Positions 9,481 to 16,731 of a stretch of DNA of 22,990 nt are shown here, one piece after another. Every line of letters begins with the position of its first letter. Position 1 is the stretch's first letter. Origin of the DNA: JACCXJ01 sp052387115 (lineage in GTDB: Bacteria; Pseudomonadota; Gammaproteobacteria; JACCXJ01). The stretch lies in assembly GCA_052387115.1 (NCBI GenBank), contig JBQTJM010000340.1, positions 1 to 22,990 on the forward strand, written 5' to 3'. The notes below the pieces were generated by a model. That model searched no databases. It worked only from the letters and a program-made list of their open reading frames with translations, and was not told the origin of the DNA. The position numbers and the translations under genes are program-made.

Positions 9481-9520
9481 ATGCTGAAAGACAACGGCAG
9501 TGCCGGCGTGCTCGCCGCCG
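9481..9520 (+). pseudogene. merT: merT remnant: first 13 codons only
   Basis: An ATG at 9481 with AAAGGA seven bases upstream opens a frame reading MLKDNGSAGVLAA. Its end, SAGVLAA, resembles the segment of MerT just before the first cysteine-bearing helix. Directly after GCCGCCG comes the merP start codon. The rest of merT (about 100 codons with the membrane helices and CC pair) and the merT-merP spacer are missing. The frame continues out of phase through merP to a stop near 9672, so a 63-aa nonsense peptide may be made from the strong start. Confidence 0.6.
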
Positions 9521-9805
9521 ATGAAAAAGCTGTTCGCCGCCGCTGTAGTGTCCCTCCTGACCATACTCTGCACCCCTGCGTGGGCCGCCTCGAAGACCGT
9601 CACCCTGTCGGTTCCCGGCATGACCTGCGCGGCCTGCCCCATGACCATCAAGAAGGCGCTGACCGACGTTGATGGCTTCACCGACGCCGAGGTGAGCTTC
9701 GACAAGAAGGAGGCCGTGGTGACCTTCGATGACACCAAGACGGATGTGTCCATCCTCATTGAGGCCACCACGGACGCGGGGTATCCATCGCGTGCGGCTC
9801 ATTAA
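9521..9805 (+). CDS. merP: Periplasmic mercury-binding protein MerP
   Basis: The 94-aa precursor has a signal peptide (MKKLFAAAVV..., cleavage after AWA at about residue 22) and one heavy-metal-associated domain with the motif GMTCAACPMTIKKAL. MerP picks up Hg(II) in the periplasm with the two cysteines and passes it to a membrane importer. The start at 9521 is fixed by the signal peptide. No ribosome site precedes it because the upstream gene merT has been deleted up to this codon. Translation may use a GTG at 9500 in the same frame, or coupling to the overlapping merT remnant. Confidence 0.92.
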   Translation: MKKLFAAAVVSLLTILCTPAWAASKTVTLSVPGMTCAACPMTIKKALTDVDGFTDAEVSFDKKEAVVTFDDTKTDVSILIEATTDAGYPSRAAH

Positions 9806-9807
9806 GC

Positions 9808-10248
9808 ATGCCTCCGAGACACATGAGACCACGCTGTGACATGGGGGAAGCGTGTGGTCATAGCTTAAGGGATTGGGTTGCCAGGCGCCGAAGCCTCACC
9901 CTTGCTTGGGGGCTTCCTAGCTTGGCGCTCGCCAGCTCCCTATTCGTGGAACCGCCGGCGCGTGCCTGGATCTGGGTCCCGAGCCTCCTCTGGATGGGGG
10001 CGGCTTGTGCGGCGAATGCACGGCGCTGTGGGCGCACCCACTGTTACTTCACCGCACCATTGTTTTTCCTCATGGCCTTTGTCGCGCTGCTCGACGGCCT
10101 TGGGCTACTCGTCTTAGGACCGCGAGCTTGGACCTGGCTCGGTCTGGGATTGGTGATCAGTACAGCGGGATTGTGGTGGGGAACCGAACGACTGTGGGGA
10201 CAATTTTCCGCTTCGGCTTTCAAGGGCAAGAATCAAAAGGAAGCCTGA
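9808..10248 (+). CDS. Four-helix membrane protein of the mer operon, function unknown
   Basis: The 146-aa protein has hydrophobic segments at about residues 30-47, 53-69, 82-103 and 107-125. A striking hydrophilic link between helices 2 and 3 reads NARRCGRTHCYFTAP (residues 70-84), with cysteines at 74 and 79 and a histidine at 78. The C-terminus is basic. It is not MerC, MerT or MerF by sequence. It starts three bases after merP and lies between merP and merA, where transport genes normally sit. The Cys/His loop suggests metal contact. A role as substitute Hg(II) importer is a guess from position and motif. ATGs at 9823 and 9841 are alternative starts; none has a good ribosome site. Confidence 0.75.
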   Translation: MPPRHMRPRCDMGEACGHSLRDWVARRRSLTLAWGLPSLALASSLFVEPPARAWIWVPSLLWMGAACAANARRCGRTHCYFTAPLFFLMAFVALLDGLGLLVLGPRAWTWLGLGLVISTAGLWWGTERLWGQFSASAFKGKNQKEA

Positions 10249-10379
10249 CATCACGGCACCATACGACCCTGCGGAACGATTGCCGCGGCTTTCTTTATGA
10301 GATCGCACACAGCGGAGTCCCCGAACGGGGTCTGAAGGCGACCCTAAAAACGCCGAGACCTAACCTTTAGAGAGAGACT

Positions 10380-12134
10380 ATGAGCACCTATACGCTTCGC
10401 ATCACGGGCATGACCTGCGATCAGTGCGCGAAGTCGATCGAGGAGGCCCTGGCCGGTATGACGGGGGTGATGGAAGCCCAGGTCTCCTACGACGAAGGCA
10501 CCGCCCGCATCAAGACCGAAGCGGGGATCGATAGCGCCAAGCTCATCGATACCGTCCAGGGCAAAGGGTTTGGCGCGGAGGTGCTGGATCGCAAGGGTTC
10601 GACTGTGGCGAAGGAGGTGTCGGACCGGCCGCGCATCCCGGTCGTCAACACGCCCACGGCTTCCGCCAAACCGCGATTGGGATCGCGAGGCGCTCTCCAC
10701 ATCGCGATCGTCGGGAGCGGGGGGGCGGCGTTTGCTTGCGCCATCCGCGCGGCCGAGGAAGGCGCTACTGTCACCTTAATCGAGCGGGGGATTCTCGGCG
10801 GGACTTGCGTCAACGTCGGCTGCGTGCCCTCCAAGATCATGATCCGCGCCGCGCATCTCGCGCACCTGCAATCCGACCACCCGTTCGACGGCATCAAGAA
10901 GCGCGCCGCCGTCCTCGACCGCCGGGCGCTCCTGGCCCAGCAGCAGGGTCGAGTAGAGGAGCTGCGGCATGCCAAGTACGAAAGCATCCTAGAATCCAAT
11001 CCCAGGATCACGCTCTTACGCGGATCGGCGCACTTCACCATTAACATCACGTTTTTACGCGGATCCGCGCACGTCACCATGGGGAGAGCCCTGGTGGTGA
11101 AAGAACCGGGGGGCCAGGAGCGGAGGCTGCGTGCCGACCGCGTGCTGATCGGAACCGGCGCTTCCCCCGCCCTCCCCGAGACGCCGGGTCTCACGGATAG
11201 TCCCTACTGGACCTCGACCGAGGCGCTCGTGGCGGAACGATTGCCGGAGCACCTCATCGTCTACGGGGGCTCGGTGGTCGCGCTGGAGCTCGGGCAGGCG
11301 TTTCTGCGCCTGGGCTCGAAGGTGACACTCATCGCGCGCTCGACCCTGCTGTCTAAGACCGATCCGGCCATCGGCGAAGGGCTTAAAGCGGTACTCGAAG
11401 GCGAAGGCATGCGCATCCTGACCCACACCGCCGTGAAGCAGGTGCGCTACGGGAGCCGCTGGTTCCGCAAGCGGTTCAGCGTCGAGATAGACGGGGAGAC
11501 GCTCATCGGCGATCGCCTGCTGGTAGCGACGGGCCGCGCACCGAACACGGCCGGCCTGGGGCTCGAGAAGGTCGGGATCAACACAGACAAGCGCGACGCC
11601 ATCGTCGTCGACGATCATCTGCGGACCAGCGCCGAGCATATCTATGCGGCCGGGGACTGCACGACCCAGCCGCAGTTCGTGTACGTCGCCGCAGCGGCCG
11701 GCACCCGTGCAGCGATCAACATGATGGGCGGGGAGGCGGCCTTGGATCTCTCCGCCGTGCCCGAGGTCGTGTTCACCGATCCGCAAGTCGCGACCGTGGG
11801 CCTGACGGTGGCCCAGGCGAATGAACTGGGCCTCGACGTCGAGAGCCGCACCCTGAGCCTGGATAACGTACCGCGGGCGCTCGCGAACTTCGACACCCGG
11901 GGCTTCATAAAGCTCGTCTCCGAGCGCGGGAGCGGGCGGCTGCTCGGGGCCCAGGTACTGGCCGCAGAGGGCGGCGAGGTGATCCAGACGGCGACGCTCG
12001 CCATCCGTCACCGCTTGACGGTGCCGGACCTTGCCAATCAGCTCTTCCCGTACCTCACCATGGTCGAGGGGCTCAAGCTCTGCGCCCAGACCTTCACCAA
12101 AGATGTGAAACAACTGTCCTGCTGCGCAGGATGA
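10380..12134 (+). CDS. merA: Mercuric reductase MerA
   Basis: The 584-aa flavoprotein reduces Hg(II) to volatile Hg(0) with NADPH in the cytoplasm. It has the N-terminal metal-binding domain (GMTCDQC, C13 and C16), the FAD-binding GSGGAAFA motif near 112-119, the redox pair GTCVNVGCVPSK (C143, C148), the NADPH domain around YGGSVVALELG, ATGRAPNT, the second FAD motif IYAAGDC, and the C-terminal mercury-binding pair C581-C582. An in-frame 39-bp tandem duplication lies within it at 11007-11084 (residues 210-222 repeated at 223-235). GAGAGAGA precedes the ATG. It is otherwise complete and probably active. Confidence 0.95.
   Translation: MSTYTLRITGMTCDQCAKSIEEALAGMTGVMEAQVSYDEGTARIKTEAGIDSAKLIDTVQGKGFGAEVLDRKGSTVAKEVSDRPRIPVVNTPTASAKPRLGSRGALHIAIVGSGGAAFACAIRAAEEGATVTLIERGILGGTCVNVGCVPSKIMIRAAHLAHLQSDHPFDGIKKRAAVLDRRALLAQQQGRVEELRHAKYESILESNPRITLLRGSAHFTINITFLRGSAHVTMGRALVVKEPGGQERRLRADRVLIGTGASPALPETPGLTDSPYWTSTEALVAERLPEHLIVYGGSVVALELGQAFLRLGSKVTLIARSTLLSKTDPAIGEGLKAVLEGEGMRILTHTAVKQVRYGSRWFRKRFSVEIDGETLIGDRLLVATGRAPNTAGLGLEKVGINTDKRDAIVVDDHLRTSAEHIYAAGDCTTQPQFVYVAAAAGTRAAINMMGGEAALDLSAVPEVVFTDPQVATVGLTVAQANELGLDVESRTLSLDNVPRALANFDTRGFIKLVSERGSGRLLGAQVLAAEGGEVIQTATLAIRHRLTVPDLANQLFPYLTMVEGLKLCAQTFTKDVKQLSCCAG
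11007..11084 (+). repeat. Imperfect 39-bp tandem duplication inside merA
   Basis: Two 39-base units (11007-11045, 11046-11084) encode ITLLRGSAHFTIN and ITFLRGSAHVTMG. About 33 of the bases align with only a few substitutions, so the duplication is not very recent. It adds 13 residues in the FAD-domain segment where other MerA proteins have a single strand. Confidence 0.85.
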
Positions 12135-12148
12135 AATAGCGGTCCGCT

Positions 12149-12319
12149 ATGGAATCAGACACTCTCGAGACGATTGGATTAGGGTTGGCTGCAATCGGGC
12201 TGATACTAGCCGCGGTGTGGCAGTTAAGCTTCATGTGGCTAGATCCGCGGAAGGAGACCGATGCAGAGAAGCGCCGACGAGAGAAGCGAGAAAAAAAAGA
12301 GGCGTTCAAGCCCAAATAA
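12149..12319 (+). CDS. 56-aa single-helix membrane protein
   Basis: The frame begins MESDTLETIGLGLAAIG, has one hydrophobic helix (about residues 9-31, ending FMWLD), and then a highly charged Lys/Arg/Glu tail with the codons of an A-rich run (12290s). It starts 14 bases after the merA stop and precedes merE by 85 bases, on the same strand. No good ribosome site is visible. I do not recognise a family. The layout (one helix, positive-inside tail) is typical of small accessory membrane proteins. Its codons agree with a real gene, but chance cannot be excluded. Confidence 0.55.
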   Translation: MESDTLETIGLGLAAIGLILAAVWQLSFMWLDPRKETDAEKRRREKREKKEAFKPK

Positions 12320-12404
12320 GTCGAGGAGCTGAGCCGGCAGGGGGCGAAGAGGAGCCTCCCTCGGCGGCTGATCGCGTGTATTTCAATTCTCTGAGGAGAT
12401 GGTG

Positions 12405-12737
12405 ATGATCAAAAGCGACGAGCTCATTCTCACGCATGACCCCGCTCCCAGACGGCGCCGCCTGTGGAGCTCCGCCCTTGGGGTGCTCGCGCTCGTCACC
12501 TGCCCCTGTCATGTGCCGCTCCTTGCGCTCGCGCTCTCGGGGACTGCTGCCGGCGTTTTGCTCGCGGCGCACTTCGACAAGGCGCTCATGCTGTTTTCCG
12601 TGCTTTTTTTGCTCTCGCTCTGCGAGCGGTCCCAAAGCGCACCTCGTGCGTGGCGTCATGGAACAGAATGCCGTAGATCGCCACATCCTCACCCGAATGC
12701 GTTTCCGAAGAGAGAGGTACCGTCGATTCCGGCATGA
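12405..12737 (+). CDS. merE: MerE mercury transporter with a foreign C-terminal tail
   Basis: Residues 1-72 match MerE: a polar N-terminus, then helix 1 with the mercury motif VTCPCHVPLL (C33, C35) and LSGTAAG, then helix 2 (LMLFSVLFLLSL). MerE moves Hg(II) and methylmercury across the inner membrane. The normal end is lost. From about 12621 the frame runs into inverted alkaline phosphatase DNA and continues for 38 unrelated residues to a stop at 12737, giving 110 residues instead of about 78. The ATG at 12405 is chosen because GAGGAG lies six bases upstream. Both helices and the cysteine pair are intact, so function may survive. Confidence 0.82.
   Translation: MIKSDELILTHDPAPRRRRLWSSALGVLALVTCPCHVPLLALALSGTAAGVLLAAHFDKALMLFSVLFLLSLCERSQSAPRAWRHGTECRRSPHPHPNAFPKREVPSIPA
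12622..12672 (+). pseudogene. Inverted C-terminal piece of the alkaline phosphatase
   Basis: On the plus strand the 17 codons read ASGPKAHLVRGVMEQNA, the segment that in alkaline phosphatases follows GEDVAIYA. That preceding segment (SSETHSGEDVAIY) lies right beside it on the minus strand, ending at about 12673. The piece is therefore flipped relative to its gene. Its left edge abuts the truncated end of merE. The remaining C-terminus of the phosphatase is absent. Confidence 0.75.
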
Positions 12738-13238
12738 AGGTCGGTACCCTGGTGTCAACGCTGGTCATGTCGGGCCGCAACGCGCCGTTGGTGAAGAACG
12801 CCGGAATGTGCGGGAAAGTCTTGAGGCCGGCAAGCTGGACATCGGACGCACCGGTATACCCGGGCCCGTTGGCATAGCTCAGCGTGGTATAAGGCAGGCT
12901 GAGCGCATCGGCCGCGAGCTCCGTCGGATCGCCGTCTACGTTCGGCACTTCGGCAACTTTACCGAGGATCGGGTTGCCCCGATGCGGGTAACCGGCGACG
13001 TCACGGTAGAGACTCCCATGCCATCACCGACAAATAGGATCACATTGTTGGCCCGGTGCCTTATCGGGAAAAGCGTTTTTGCGTTCGCTATGTATTCCTG
13101 GCCGGCATCGAACCAGTCGGATACCGATTCGGGTCCTTGTACCGCGGGCTCGGCCCCCATCGCCACGGGAACCGCCGCCGTTGTAGCGAGGGTGAAGAGG
13201 GCGCTGCGTGCGGCCAGATTCGGGTGTTTGTGTTTCAT
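12673..13238 (-). pseudogene. Alkaline phosphatase pseudogene, internal deletion and frameshift
   Basis: The start is intact: AAAGGAG six bases before the ATG at 13238, then a signal peptide (cleavage after AMGA) and NVILFVGDGMGVSTVT with the metal-binding Asp. After about residue 75 the sequence jumps, in another frame, to the C-terminal part: GYPHRGNPILGKV near 12980, PYTTLSYANGPGY, RPDMTSVDTRVPTF and VPLSSETHSGEDVAIY with the metal-ligand His. The catalytic serine region and some 300 residues are missing, and the junction shifts the frame. Translation from the start would stop after about 100 residues. The next C-terminal piece is inverted. The product cannot be active. Confidence 0.85.
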
Positions 13239-13436
13239 GACTCGCTCCTTTCTGTTTCTTTAGAGGGACTGCGCATTTCGGACCCGGGAACCGTACCAGC
13301 CTTTTGTGACGTTCTAATTACGTTTTGGTGAATTATGAGAGAATTAGCCCGAACGAGAAGAGGTCCGTGTCATGTCGGGCACAAAACGAGCCTGACCGGC
13401 TGCAGCGGCGCTGCTTGCCGCCGCTCGCGGCCCGCT
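13239..13436. other. Former upstream region of the alkaline phosphatase
   Basis: This AT-richer stretch holds the ribosome site of the phosphatase pseudogene and presumably its promoter, which I cannot place with confidence. No coding region is recognised between here and the ppk1 C-terminal fragment. Confidence 0.4.
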
Positions 13437-13620
13437 GCACCTTGAAGCGCATCTACTACTTCCGTAACGGCGGCGAGTAAGAGTATTTCATCGGCTCGGC
13501 CGATTGCATGACCCGAAATCTCGAAAGCCGGGTCGAGGTCGTCACGCCGGTCGAGAAACCCGATCTGTGCGCCCGGCTACGCGAGATCCTGGAGGTTCAA
13601 TTGAACGACCGGCGGCGGCG
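13437..13620 (+). pseudogene. ppk1: Polyphosphate kinase 1 C-terminal fragment
   Basis: The translation has the PPK1 ending: RIYYFRNGGE, then FIGSADCMTRNLESRVEVVTPV and LREILEVQLNDRR. A TAA at 13478-13480 interrupts it where the family has an acidic residue (GGE-stop-EYF), and the preceding FLEHS(A)RIYYF motif is damaged by a small deletion. Homology ends near 13620, before the final residues. Orientation matches the N-terminal piece at 8208, so the two are probably remains of one gene split by the intervening mercury and phosphatase DNA. Confidence 0.82.
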
Positions 13621-13653
13621 AACCCGCGCCGATTTCGATAGATTACAGGGGCC

Positions 13654-14109
13654 TCAGAAATCCACTACCTCGGGTGACACGAGGCGCTCGAAGTCGGTGT
13701 AGGCGAGCCTGATGAGCTCCGTGTGCGACCCGGCATTGAAGGCGATCTCGCGGTGCTCCGACAGCCGGCGCGCGGCATAGACCGCCATACCGTAGAGGTT
13801 GCCGAACGGTGGCATGGCGCCCAGCTCGCACTCCGGGAAGCGGTCCTGGAACTCCGTCTCGCTCGCAAGCTCGACGGTATCGGCGCCGATGGACACACGC
13901 AGGCGTTCGAAGTCGATCTGAGACGGGGCGGGCAGTACCGCCATGGCGATCCGGCCGTCCACATTGACCATCACGGCCTTTGCCAGCTCTCTGCCCGGAA
14001 CATGGGCGGAGGCCGCGATCTCCTGGGCTGTATAGGCGCGGGAATGGACGATGGTCACGTACTTCACGCGATGGCTGTCCAAGAACTCCTTCAGCTTTTT
14101 GACGGGCAT
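13654..14109 (-). CDS. YbaK/EbsC-type aminoacyl-tRNA deacylase domain protein
   Basis: The 151-aa protein consists of a single YbaK/ProX-type editing domain. It has YTAQEIAASAHVPGRELAKAVMV near the N-terminus with the conserved lysine (K44), LASETEFQDRFPECELGAMPPFG in the middle (the loop GxxPPFG), and EIAFNAGSHTELIRLAYTDF at the C-terminus. Relatives hydrolyse mischarged tRNA (for example Cys- or Ala-tRNA(Pro)) in the cytoplasm; the exact substrate cannot be told from sequence. GGAGGGG lies four bases before the ATG. The gene is divergent from ilvD and its 3' end abuts the ppk1 relic. Confidence 0.88.
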   Translation of the reverse strand: MPVKKLKEFLDSHRVKYVTIVHSRAYTAQEIAASAHVPGRELAKAVMVNVDGRIAMAVLPAPSQIDFERLRVSIGADTVELASETEFQDRFPECELGAMPPFGNLYGMAVYAARRLSEHREIAFNAGSHTELIRLAYTDFERLVSPEVVDF

Positions 14110-14330
14110 GGCACCCCTCCGTTTCGCAGCGTTGGGACCGGCCCGGAAAGTAAGCGCATTCCGCCACCCGGGCCTCGTGCTCTAAGTATGGACGATCGAC
14201 CGGCGATTTCCCTGGCGCCCATCACGCATCGCACTCCGCTCTCCCCTTGTAGTATCCTTTGCGCGCACCGTACCGCGGGACGCTCCGTCCCCGCACGGCC
14301 AAACGCCCCATTTTCCAAATGCTTACTCCT

Positions 14331-16010
14331 ATGCCAGAGCCCTTGAATCGTTACAGCGCGCGCGTCACCAGGCCCAAGTCACAGGGCGCGTCCCAGGCCA
14401 TGCTCTACGGGACCGGCCTCACCGAGGCCGACATGGAAAGGCCCCAGGTCGGGATCGCTAGCGTCTGGTACGAGGGCAACCCCTGCAACATGCACCTCTT
14501 GCAGCTCGCCGAAAGGGTCAAGGCCGGGGTCGTCGCCGCGGGCCTAGTCGGGATGCGCTTCAACACCATCGGGGTCAGCGATGGGATCTCCATGGGCACC
14601 GAGGGCATGAGCTATTCGCTGCAGTCGCGCGACCTCATCGCAGATTCTATAGAGACCGTGATGTCGGCCCAGTGGTACGACGCCAACATCTCGATCCCGG
14701 GCTGCGATAAAAACATGCCGGGCTGTCTCATGGCCATGGGGCGCCTGAATCGGCCGGCGCTCATGATCTACGGCGGGACCATCCGGCCGGGGCATCGCGG
14801 GCCGGATACCCTGGATGTGATCTCCGCGTTCCAGAGCTACGGCCAGTACCTTGCGGGCAGCATAGACGATGACGCGCGCCGCGAGATCGTGCGTCTCTCC
14901 TGCCCCGGCCCCGGCGCCTGCGGGGGCATGTACACGGCCAACACCATGGCGGCGGCCATCGAGGCCCTGGGGATGTCGCTGCCCTATAGCTCCTCGACAC
15001 CAGCGACCGATCCCGCCAAGCTCGACGAGTGCTTCGAGGCCGGTGCCGCGATCCGCCGTCTCCTGGAGCGGGACCTCAAGCCGCGCGACATCATGACCCG
15101 CGCGGCCTTCGAGAACGCGATGGTCCTCGTGACCGTCCTCGGCGGCTCGACCAACGCCGTCTTGCATCTGATCGCCATGGCGCGTTCCGTGGGCGTTGTG
15201 CTTACGATCGACGACTTCCAGTCGGTCAGCGACCGAACCCCCTATCTCGCGGACTTGAAACCGAGCGGGCGCTACGTCATGGAGGACCTGCACCGGGTGG
15301 GCGGCACGCCGACGGTGATGCGCGAGCTCCTGGAGCACGGCCTCCTCTCTGGGGACTGCCTCACGGTGACCAGCAGGACCGTGGCCGAAAACCTCGCCGC
15401 GGTACCCGGTCTGGCCGCGGACCAGGCGGTGGTGCGGCCCCTCCACGACCCCATCAAACCCACCGGCCACATCCAGATCCTGCGCGGCAACCTCGCACCG
15501 GGCGGGGCCGTCGCCAAGATCACGGGCAAGGAGGGGTTGCGCTTCTCCGGGCCGGCGCGGGTCTACGACTCCGAGGAGGCGATGCTGCACGCGCTGGAGG
15601 CGAAGGCGATCCAACGCGGTGATGTGGTTGTCATCCGCTACGAGGGGCCCAAGGGCGGACCCGGGATGCCGGAGATGCTGACGCCGACCTCGGCCATCAT
15701 GGGGGCGGGGCTCGGGTCCGAGGTGGCGCTCTTGACCGATGGGCGTTTCTCGGGCGGCTCGCACGGTTTCCTGGTCGGGCACGTGGTCCCCGAGGCCCAG
15801 GAGGGCGGTCCCATCGCCCTAGTGCGCGATGGAGACCGGATCACGATCGATGCGGTCGCGCAGACGCTGTCCGTCGATGTCGCGGTGGAAATTCTTGCGC
15901 GCCGGCGCGCCGAGTGGGTGCCCCCGCCCTACAAGGCGACCCGCGGCACGCTGTATAAATATATCAAGAACGTCAAGACCGCGACGGAAGGCTGCGTCAC
16001 CGACGAGTGA
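14331..16010 (+). CDS. ilvD: Dihydroxy-acid dehydratase IlvD
   Basis: The 559-aa enzyme removes water from 2,3-dihydroxy-acids in valine, isoleucine and leucine synthesis. The cluster-binding cysteines are in place: C52 (NPCN), C125 (PGCDKNMPGC, with K127 the modified lysine) and C197 (PGACGGMYTANTM). The C-terminal part carries GRFSGGSHGFLVGHVVPEA with the active-site serine. Three cysteine ligands and this length fit the shorter, probably [2Fe-2S], branch of the family. I chose the ATG at 14331; one at 14319 adds only four residues. Neither has a strong ribosome site. No other ilv gene is nearby. Confidence 0.95.
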   Translation: MPEPLNRYSARVTRPKSQGASQAMLYGTGLTEADMERPQVGIASVWYEGNPCNMHLLQLAERVKAGVVAAGLVGMRFNTIGVSDGISMGTEGMSYSLQSRDLIADSIETVMSAQWYDANISIPGCDKNMPGCLMAMGRLNRPALMIYGGTIRPGHRGPDTLDVISAFQSYGQYLAGSIDDDARREIVRLSCPGPGACGGMYTANTMAAAIEALGMSLPYSSSTPATDPAKLDECFEAGAAIRRLLERDLKPRDIMTRAAFENAMVLVTVLGGSTNAVLHLIAMARSVGVVLTIDDFQSVSDRTPYLADLKPSGRYVMEDLHRVGGTPTVMRELLEHGLLSGDCLTVTSRTVAENLAAVPGLAADQAVVRPLHDPIKPTGHIQILRGNLAPGGAVAKITGKEGLRFSGPARVYDSEEAMLHALEAKAIQRGDVVVIRYEGPKGGPGMPEMLTPTSAIMGAGLGSEVALLTDGRFSGGSHGFLVGHVVPEAQEGGPIALVRDGDRITIDAVAQTLSVDVAVEILARRRAEWVPPPYKATRGTLYKYIKNVKTATEGCVTDE

Positions 16011-16052
16011 ACCCGGTTCGTCAAACGCGGGTTTACCTATTACAGCGGGTGG

Positions 16053-16568
16053 CTAAGGGAAGGGGAACGCCGGCATCCGGGGATCGGTCCCGGCCAGGAC
16101 ATCGGGGTGTCTCGCGCCCACGAGGTCGCTGATGTCCTCGACGCGGTCATGGGGGACGTCGACCATGAGCAGCACCTTGCCAGCGTCCAGGGCCTCGTCA
16201 TAGCCAGTGAGCTCGCTGTTCGGTACGCTGGACGCGATCATGCTCGAGACCCAGATACCGAAGCTCGCCCCGAGCAGCGCGAATAAGAGGACCGCCCCCA
16301 GCCCGAGTGCCGAATCCATCGGGGGGACAAGCGAGATGACGAAACCGAAGACCGCGCCCAGCGCCCCACCGAAGACCAGGCCGGTCCAGATCCCGTGTTT
16401 GAAGTCGCTCTTTTGGGCGACGGAGGCTTCCGGGAGGTCTCCCAGATCGGTCCCGCGTTTGGCCATGAAATGCATGTGCCGGTCCTCGATGCGGGCCAAC
16501 AGCAACTCCCTCTCGATCTCCTGCGCCGCCTCGACACCCGGGAGCACGAAAATTAAACGGGTTCTCAT
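16053..16568 (-). CDS. Two-helix membrane protein (DUF1269-like)
   Basis: The 171-aa protein starts with a small alpha/beta segment (MRTRLIFVLPGVEAAQEIERELL), as in DUF1269 proteins, then two glycine-rich helices (about residues 63-88 and 93-117) and a cytoplasmic tail that ends with VPHDRVEDISDLV. Such proteins are thought to sit in the inner membrane; the function is not known. GGAGGT seven bases before the ATG at 16568 fixes the start. It converges with ilvD and looks monocistronic. Confidence 0.75.
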   Translation of the reverse strand: MRTRLIFVLPGVEAAQEIERELLLARIEDRHMHFMAKRGTDLGDLPEASVAQKSDFKHGIWTGLVFGGALGAVFGFVISLVPPMDSALGLGAVLLFALLGASFGIWVSSMIASSVPNSELTGYDEALDAGKVLLMVDVPHDRVEDISDLVGARHPDVLAGTDPRMPAFPFP

Positions 16569-16731
16569 AGCCGATACCTCCAAAAGTGATGGCCAAAAGC
16601 GATGGCCACACTTGATCCAAAATCTCGGGTGCCCTCCGGTTCCAGCCGCCCCTACCGTCTATCACTTCACCCGGGGCAAGTCAACTTGACGGCGTCAGCC
16701 CAGCGGCGGCTCCACCGCGGTCTCCGGTGCT

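Noticed and set aside
12332..12370. Imperfect hairpin before merE
   Set aside because: Pairing is interrupted and there is no T-run; it may be chance in GC-rich DNA.
8457..12672. One large inversion of the whole mer block as the cause of both flipped edges
   Set aside because: Reversing the block would put the phosphatase tail beside ppk1 and the ppk1 piece beside the phosphatase; it would not restore either gene. Two separate local inversions are required.
12436..13263. 275-aa plus-strand frame over merE and the phosphatase relic
   Set aside because: It is mostly antisense to the phosphatase pseudogene and out of frame with merE; only the GPKAHLVRGVMEQNA part is meaningful, as an inverted fragment.
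13293..13323. Possible Pho box upstream of the alkaline phosphatase pseudogene (minus strand, ACGT repeats 11 bp apart)
   Set aside because: Only one of the repeats matches the consensus reasonably (about 7 of 11 bases); the others are too weak to call.
16011..16032. Terminator after ilvD (ACCCG/CGGGT inverted repeat)
   Set aside because: The stem is only 5 bp with a long loop and no T-run follows.
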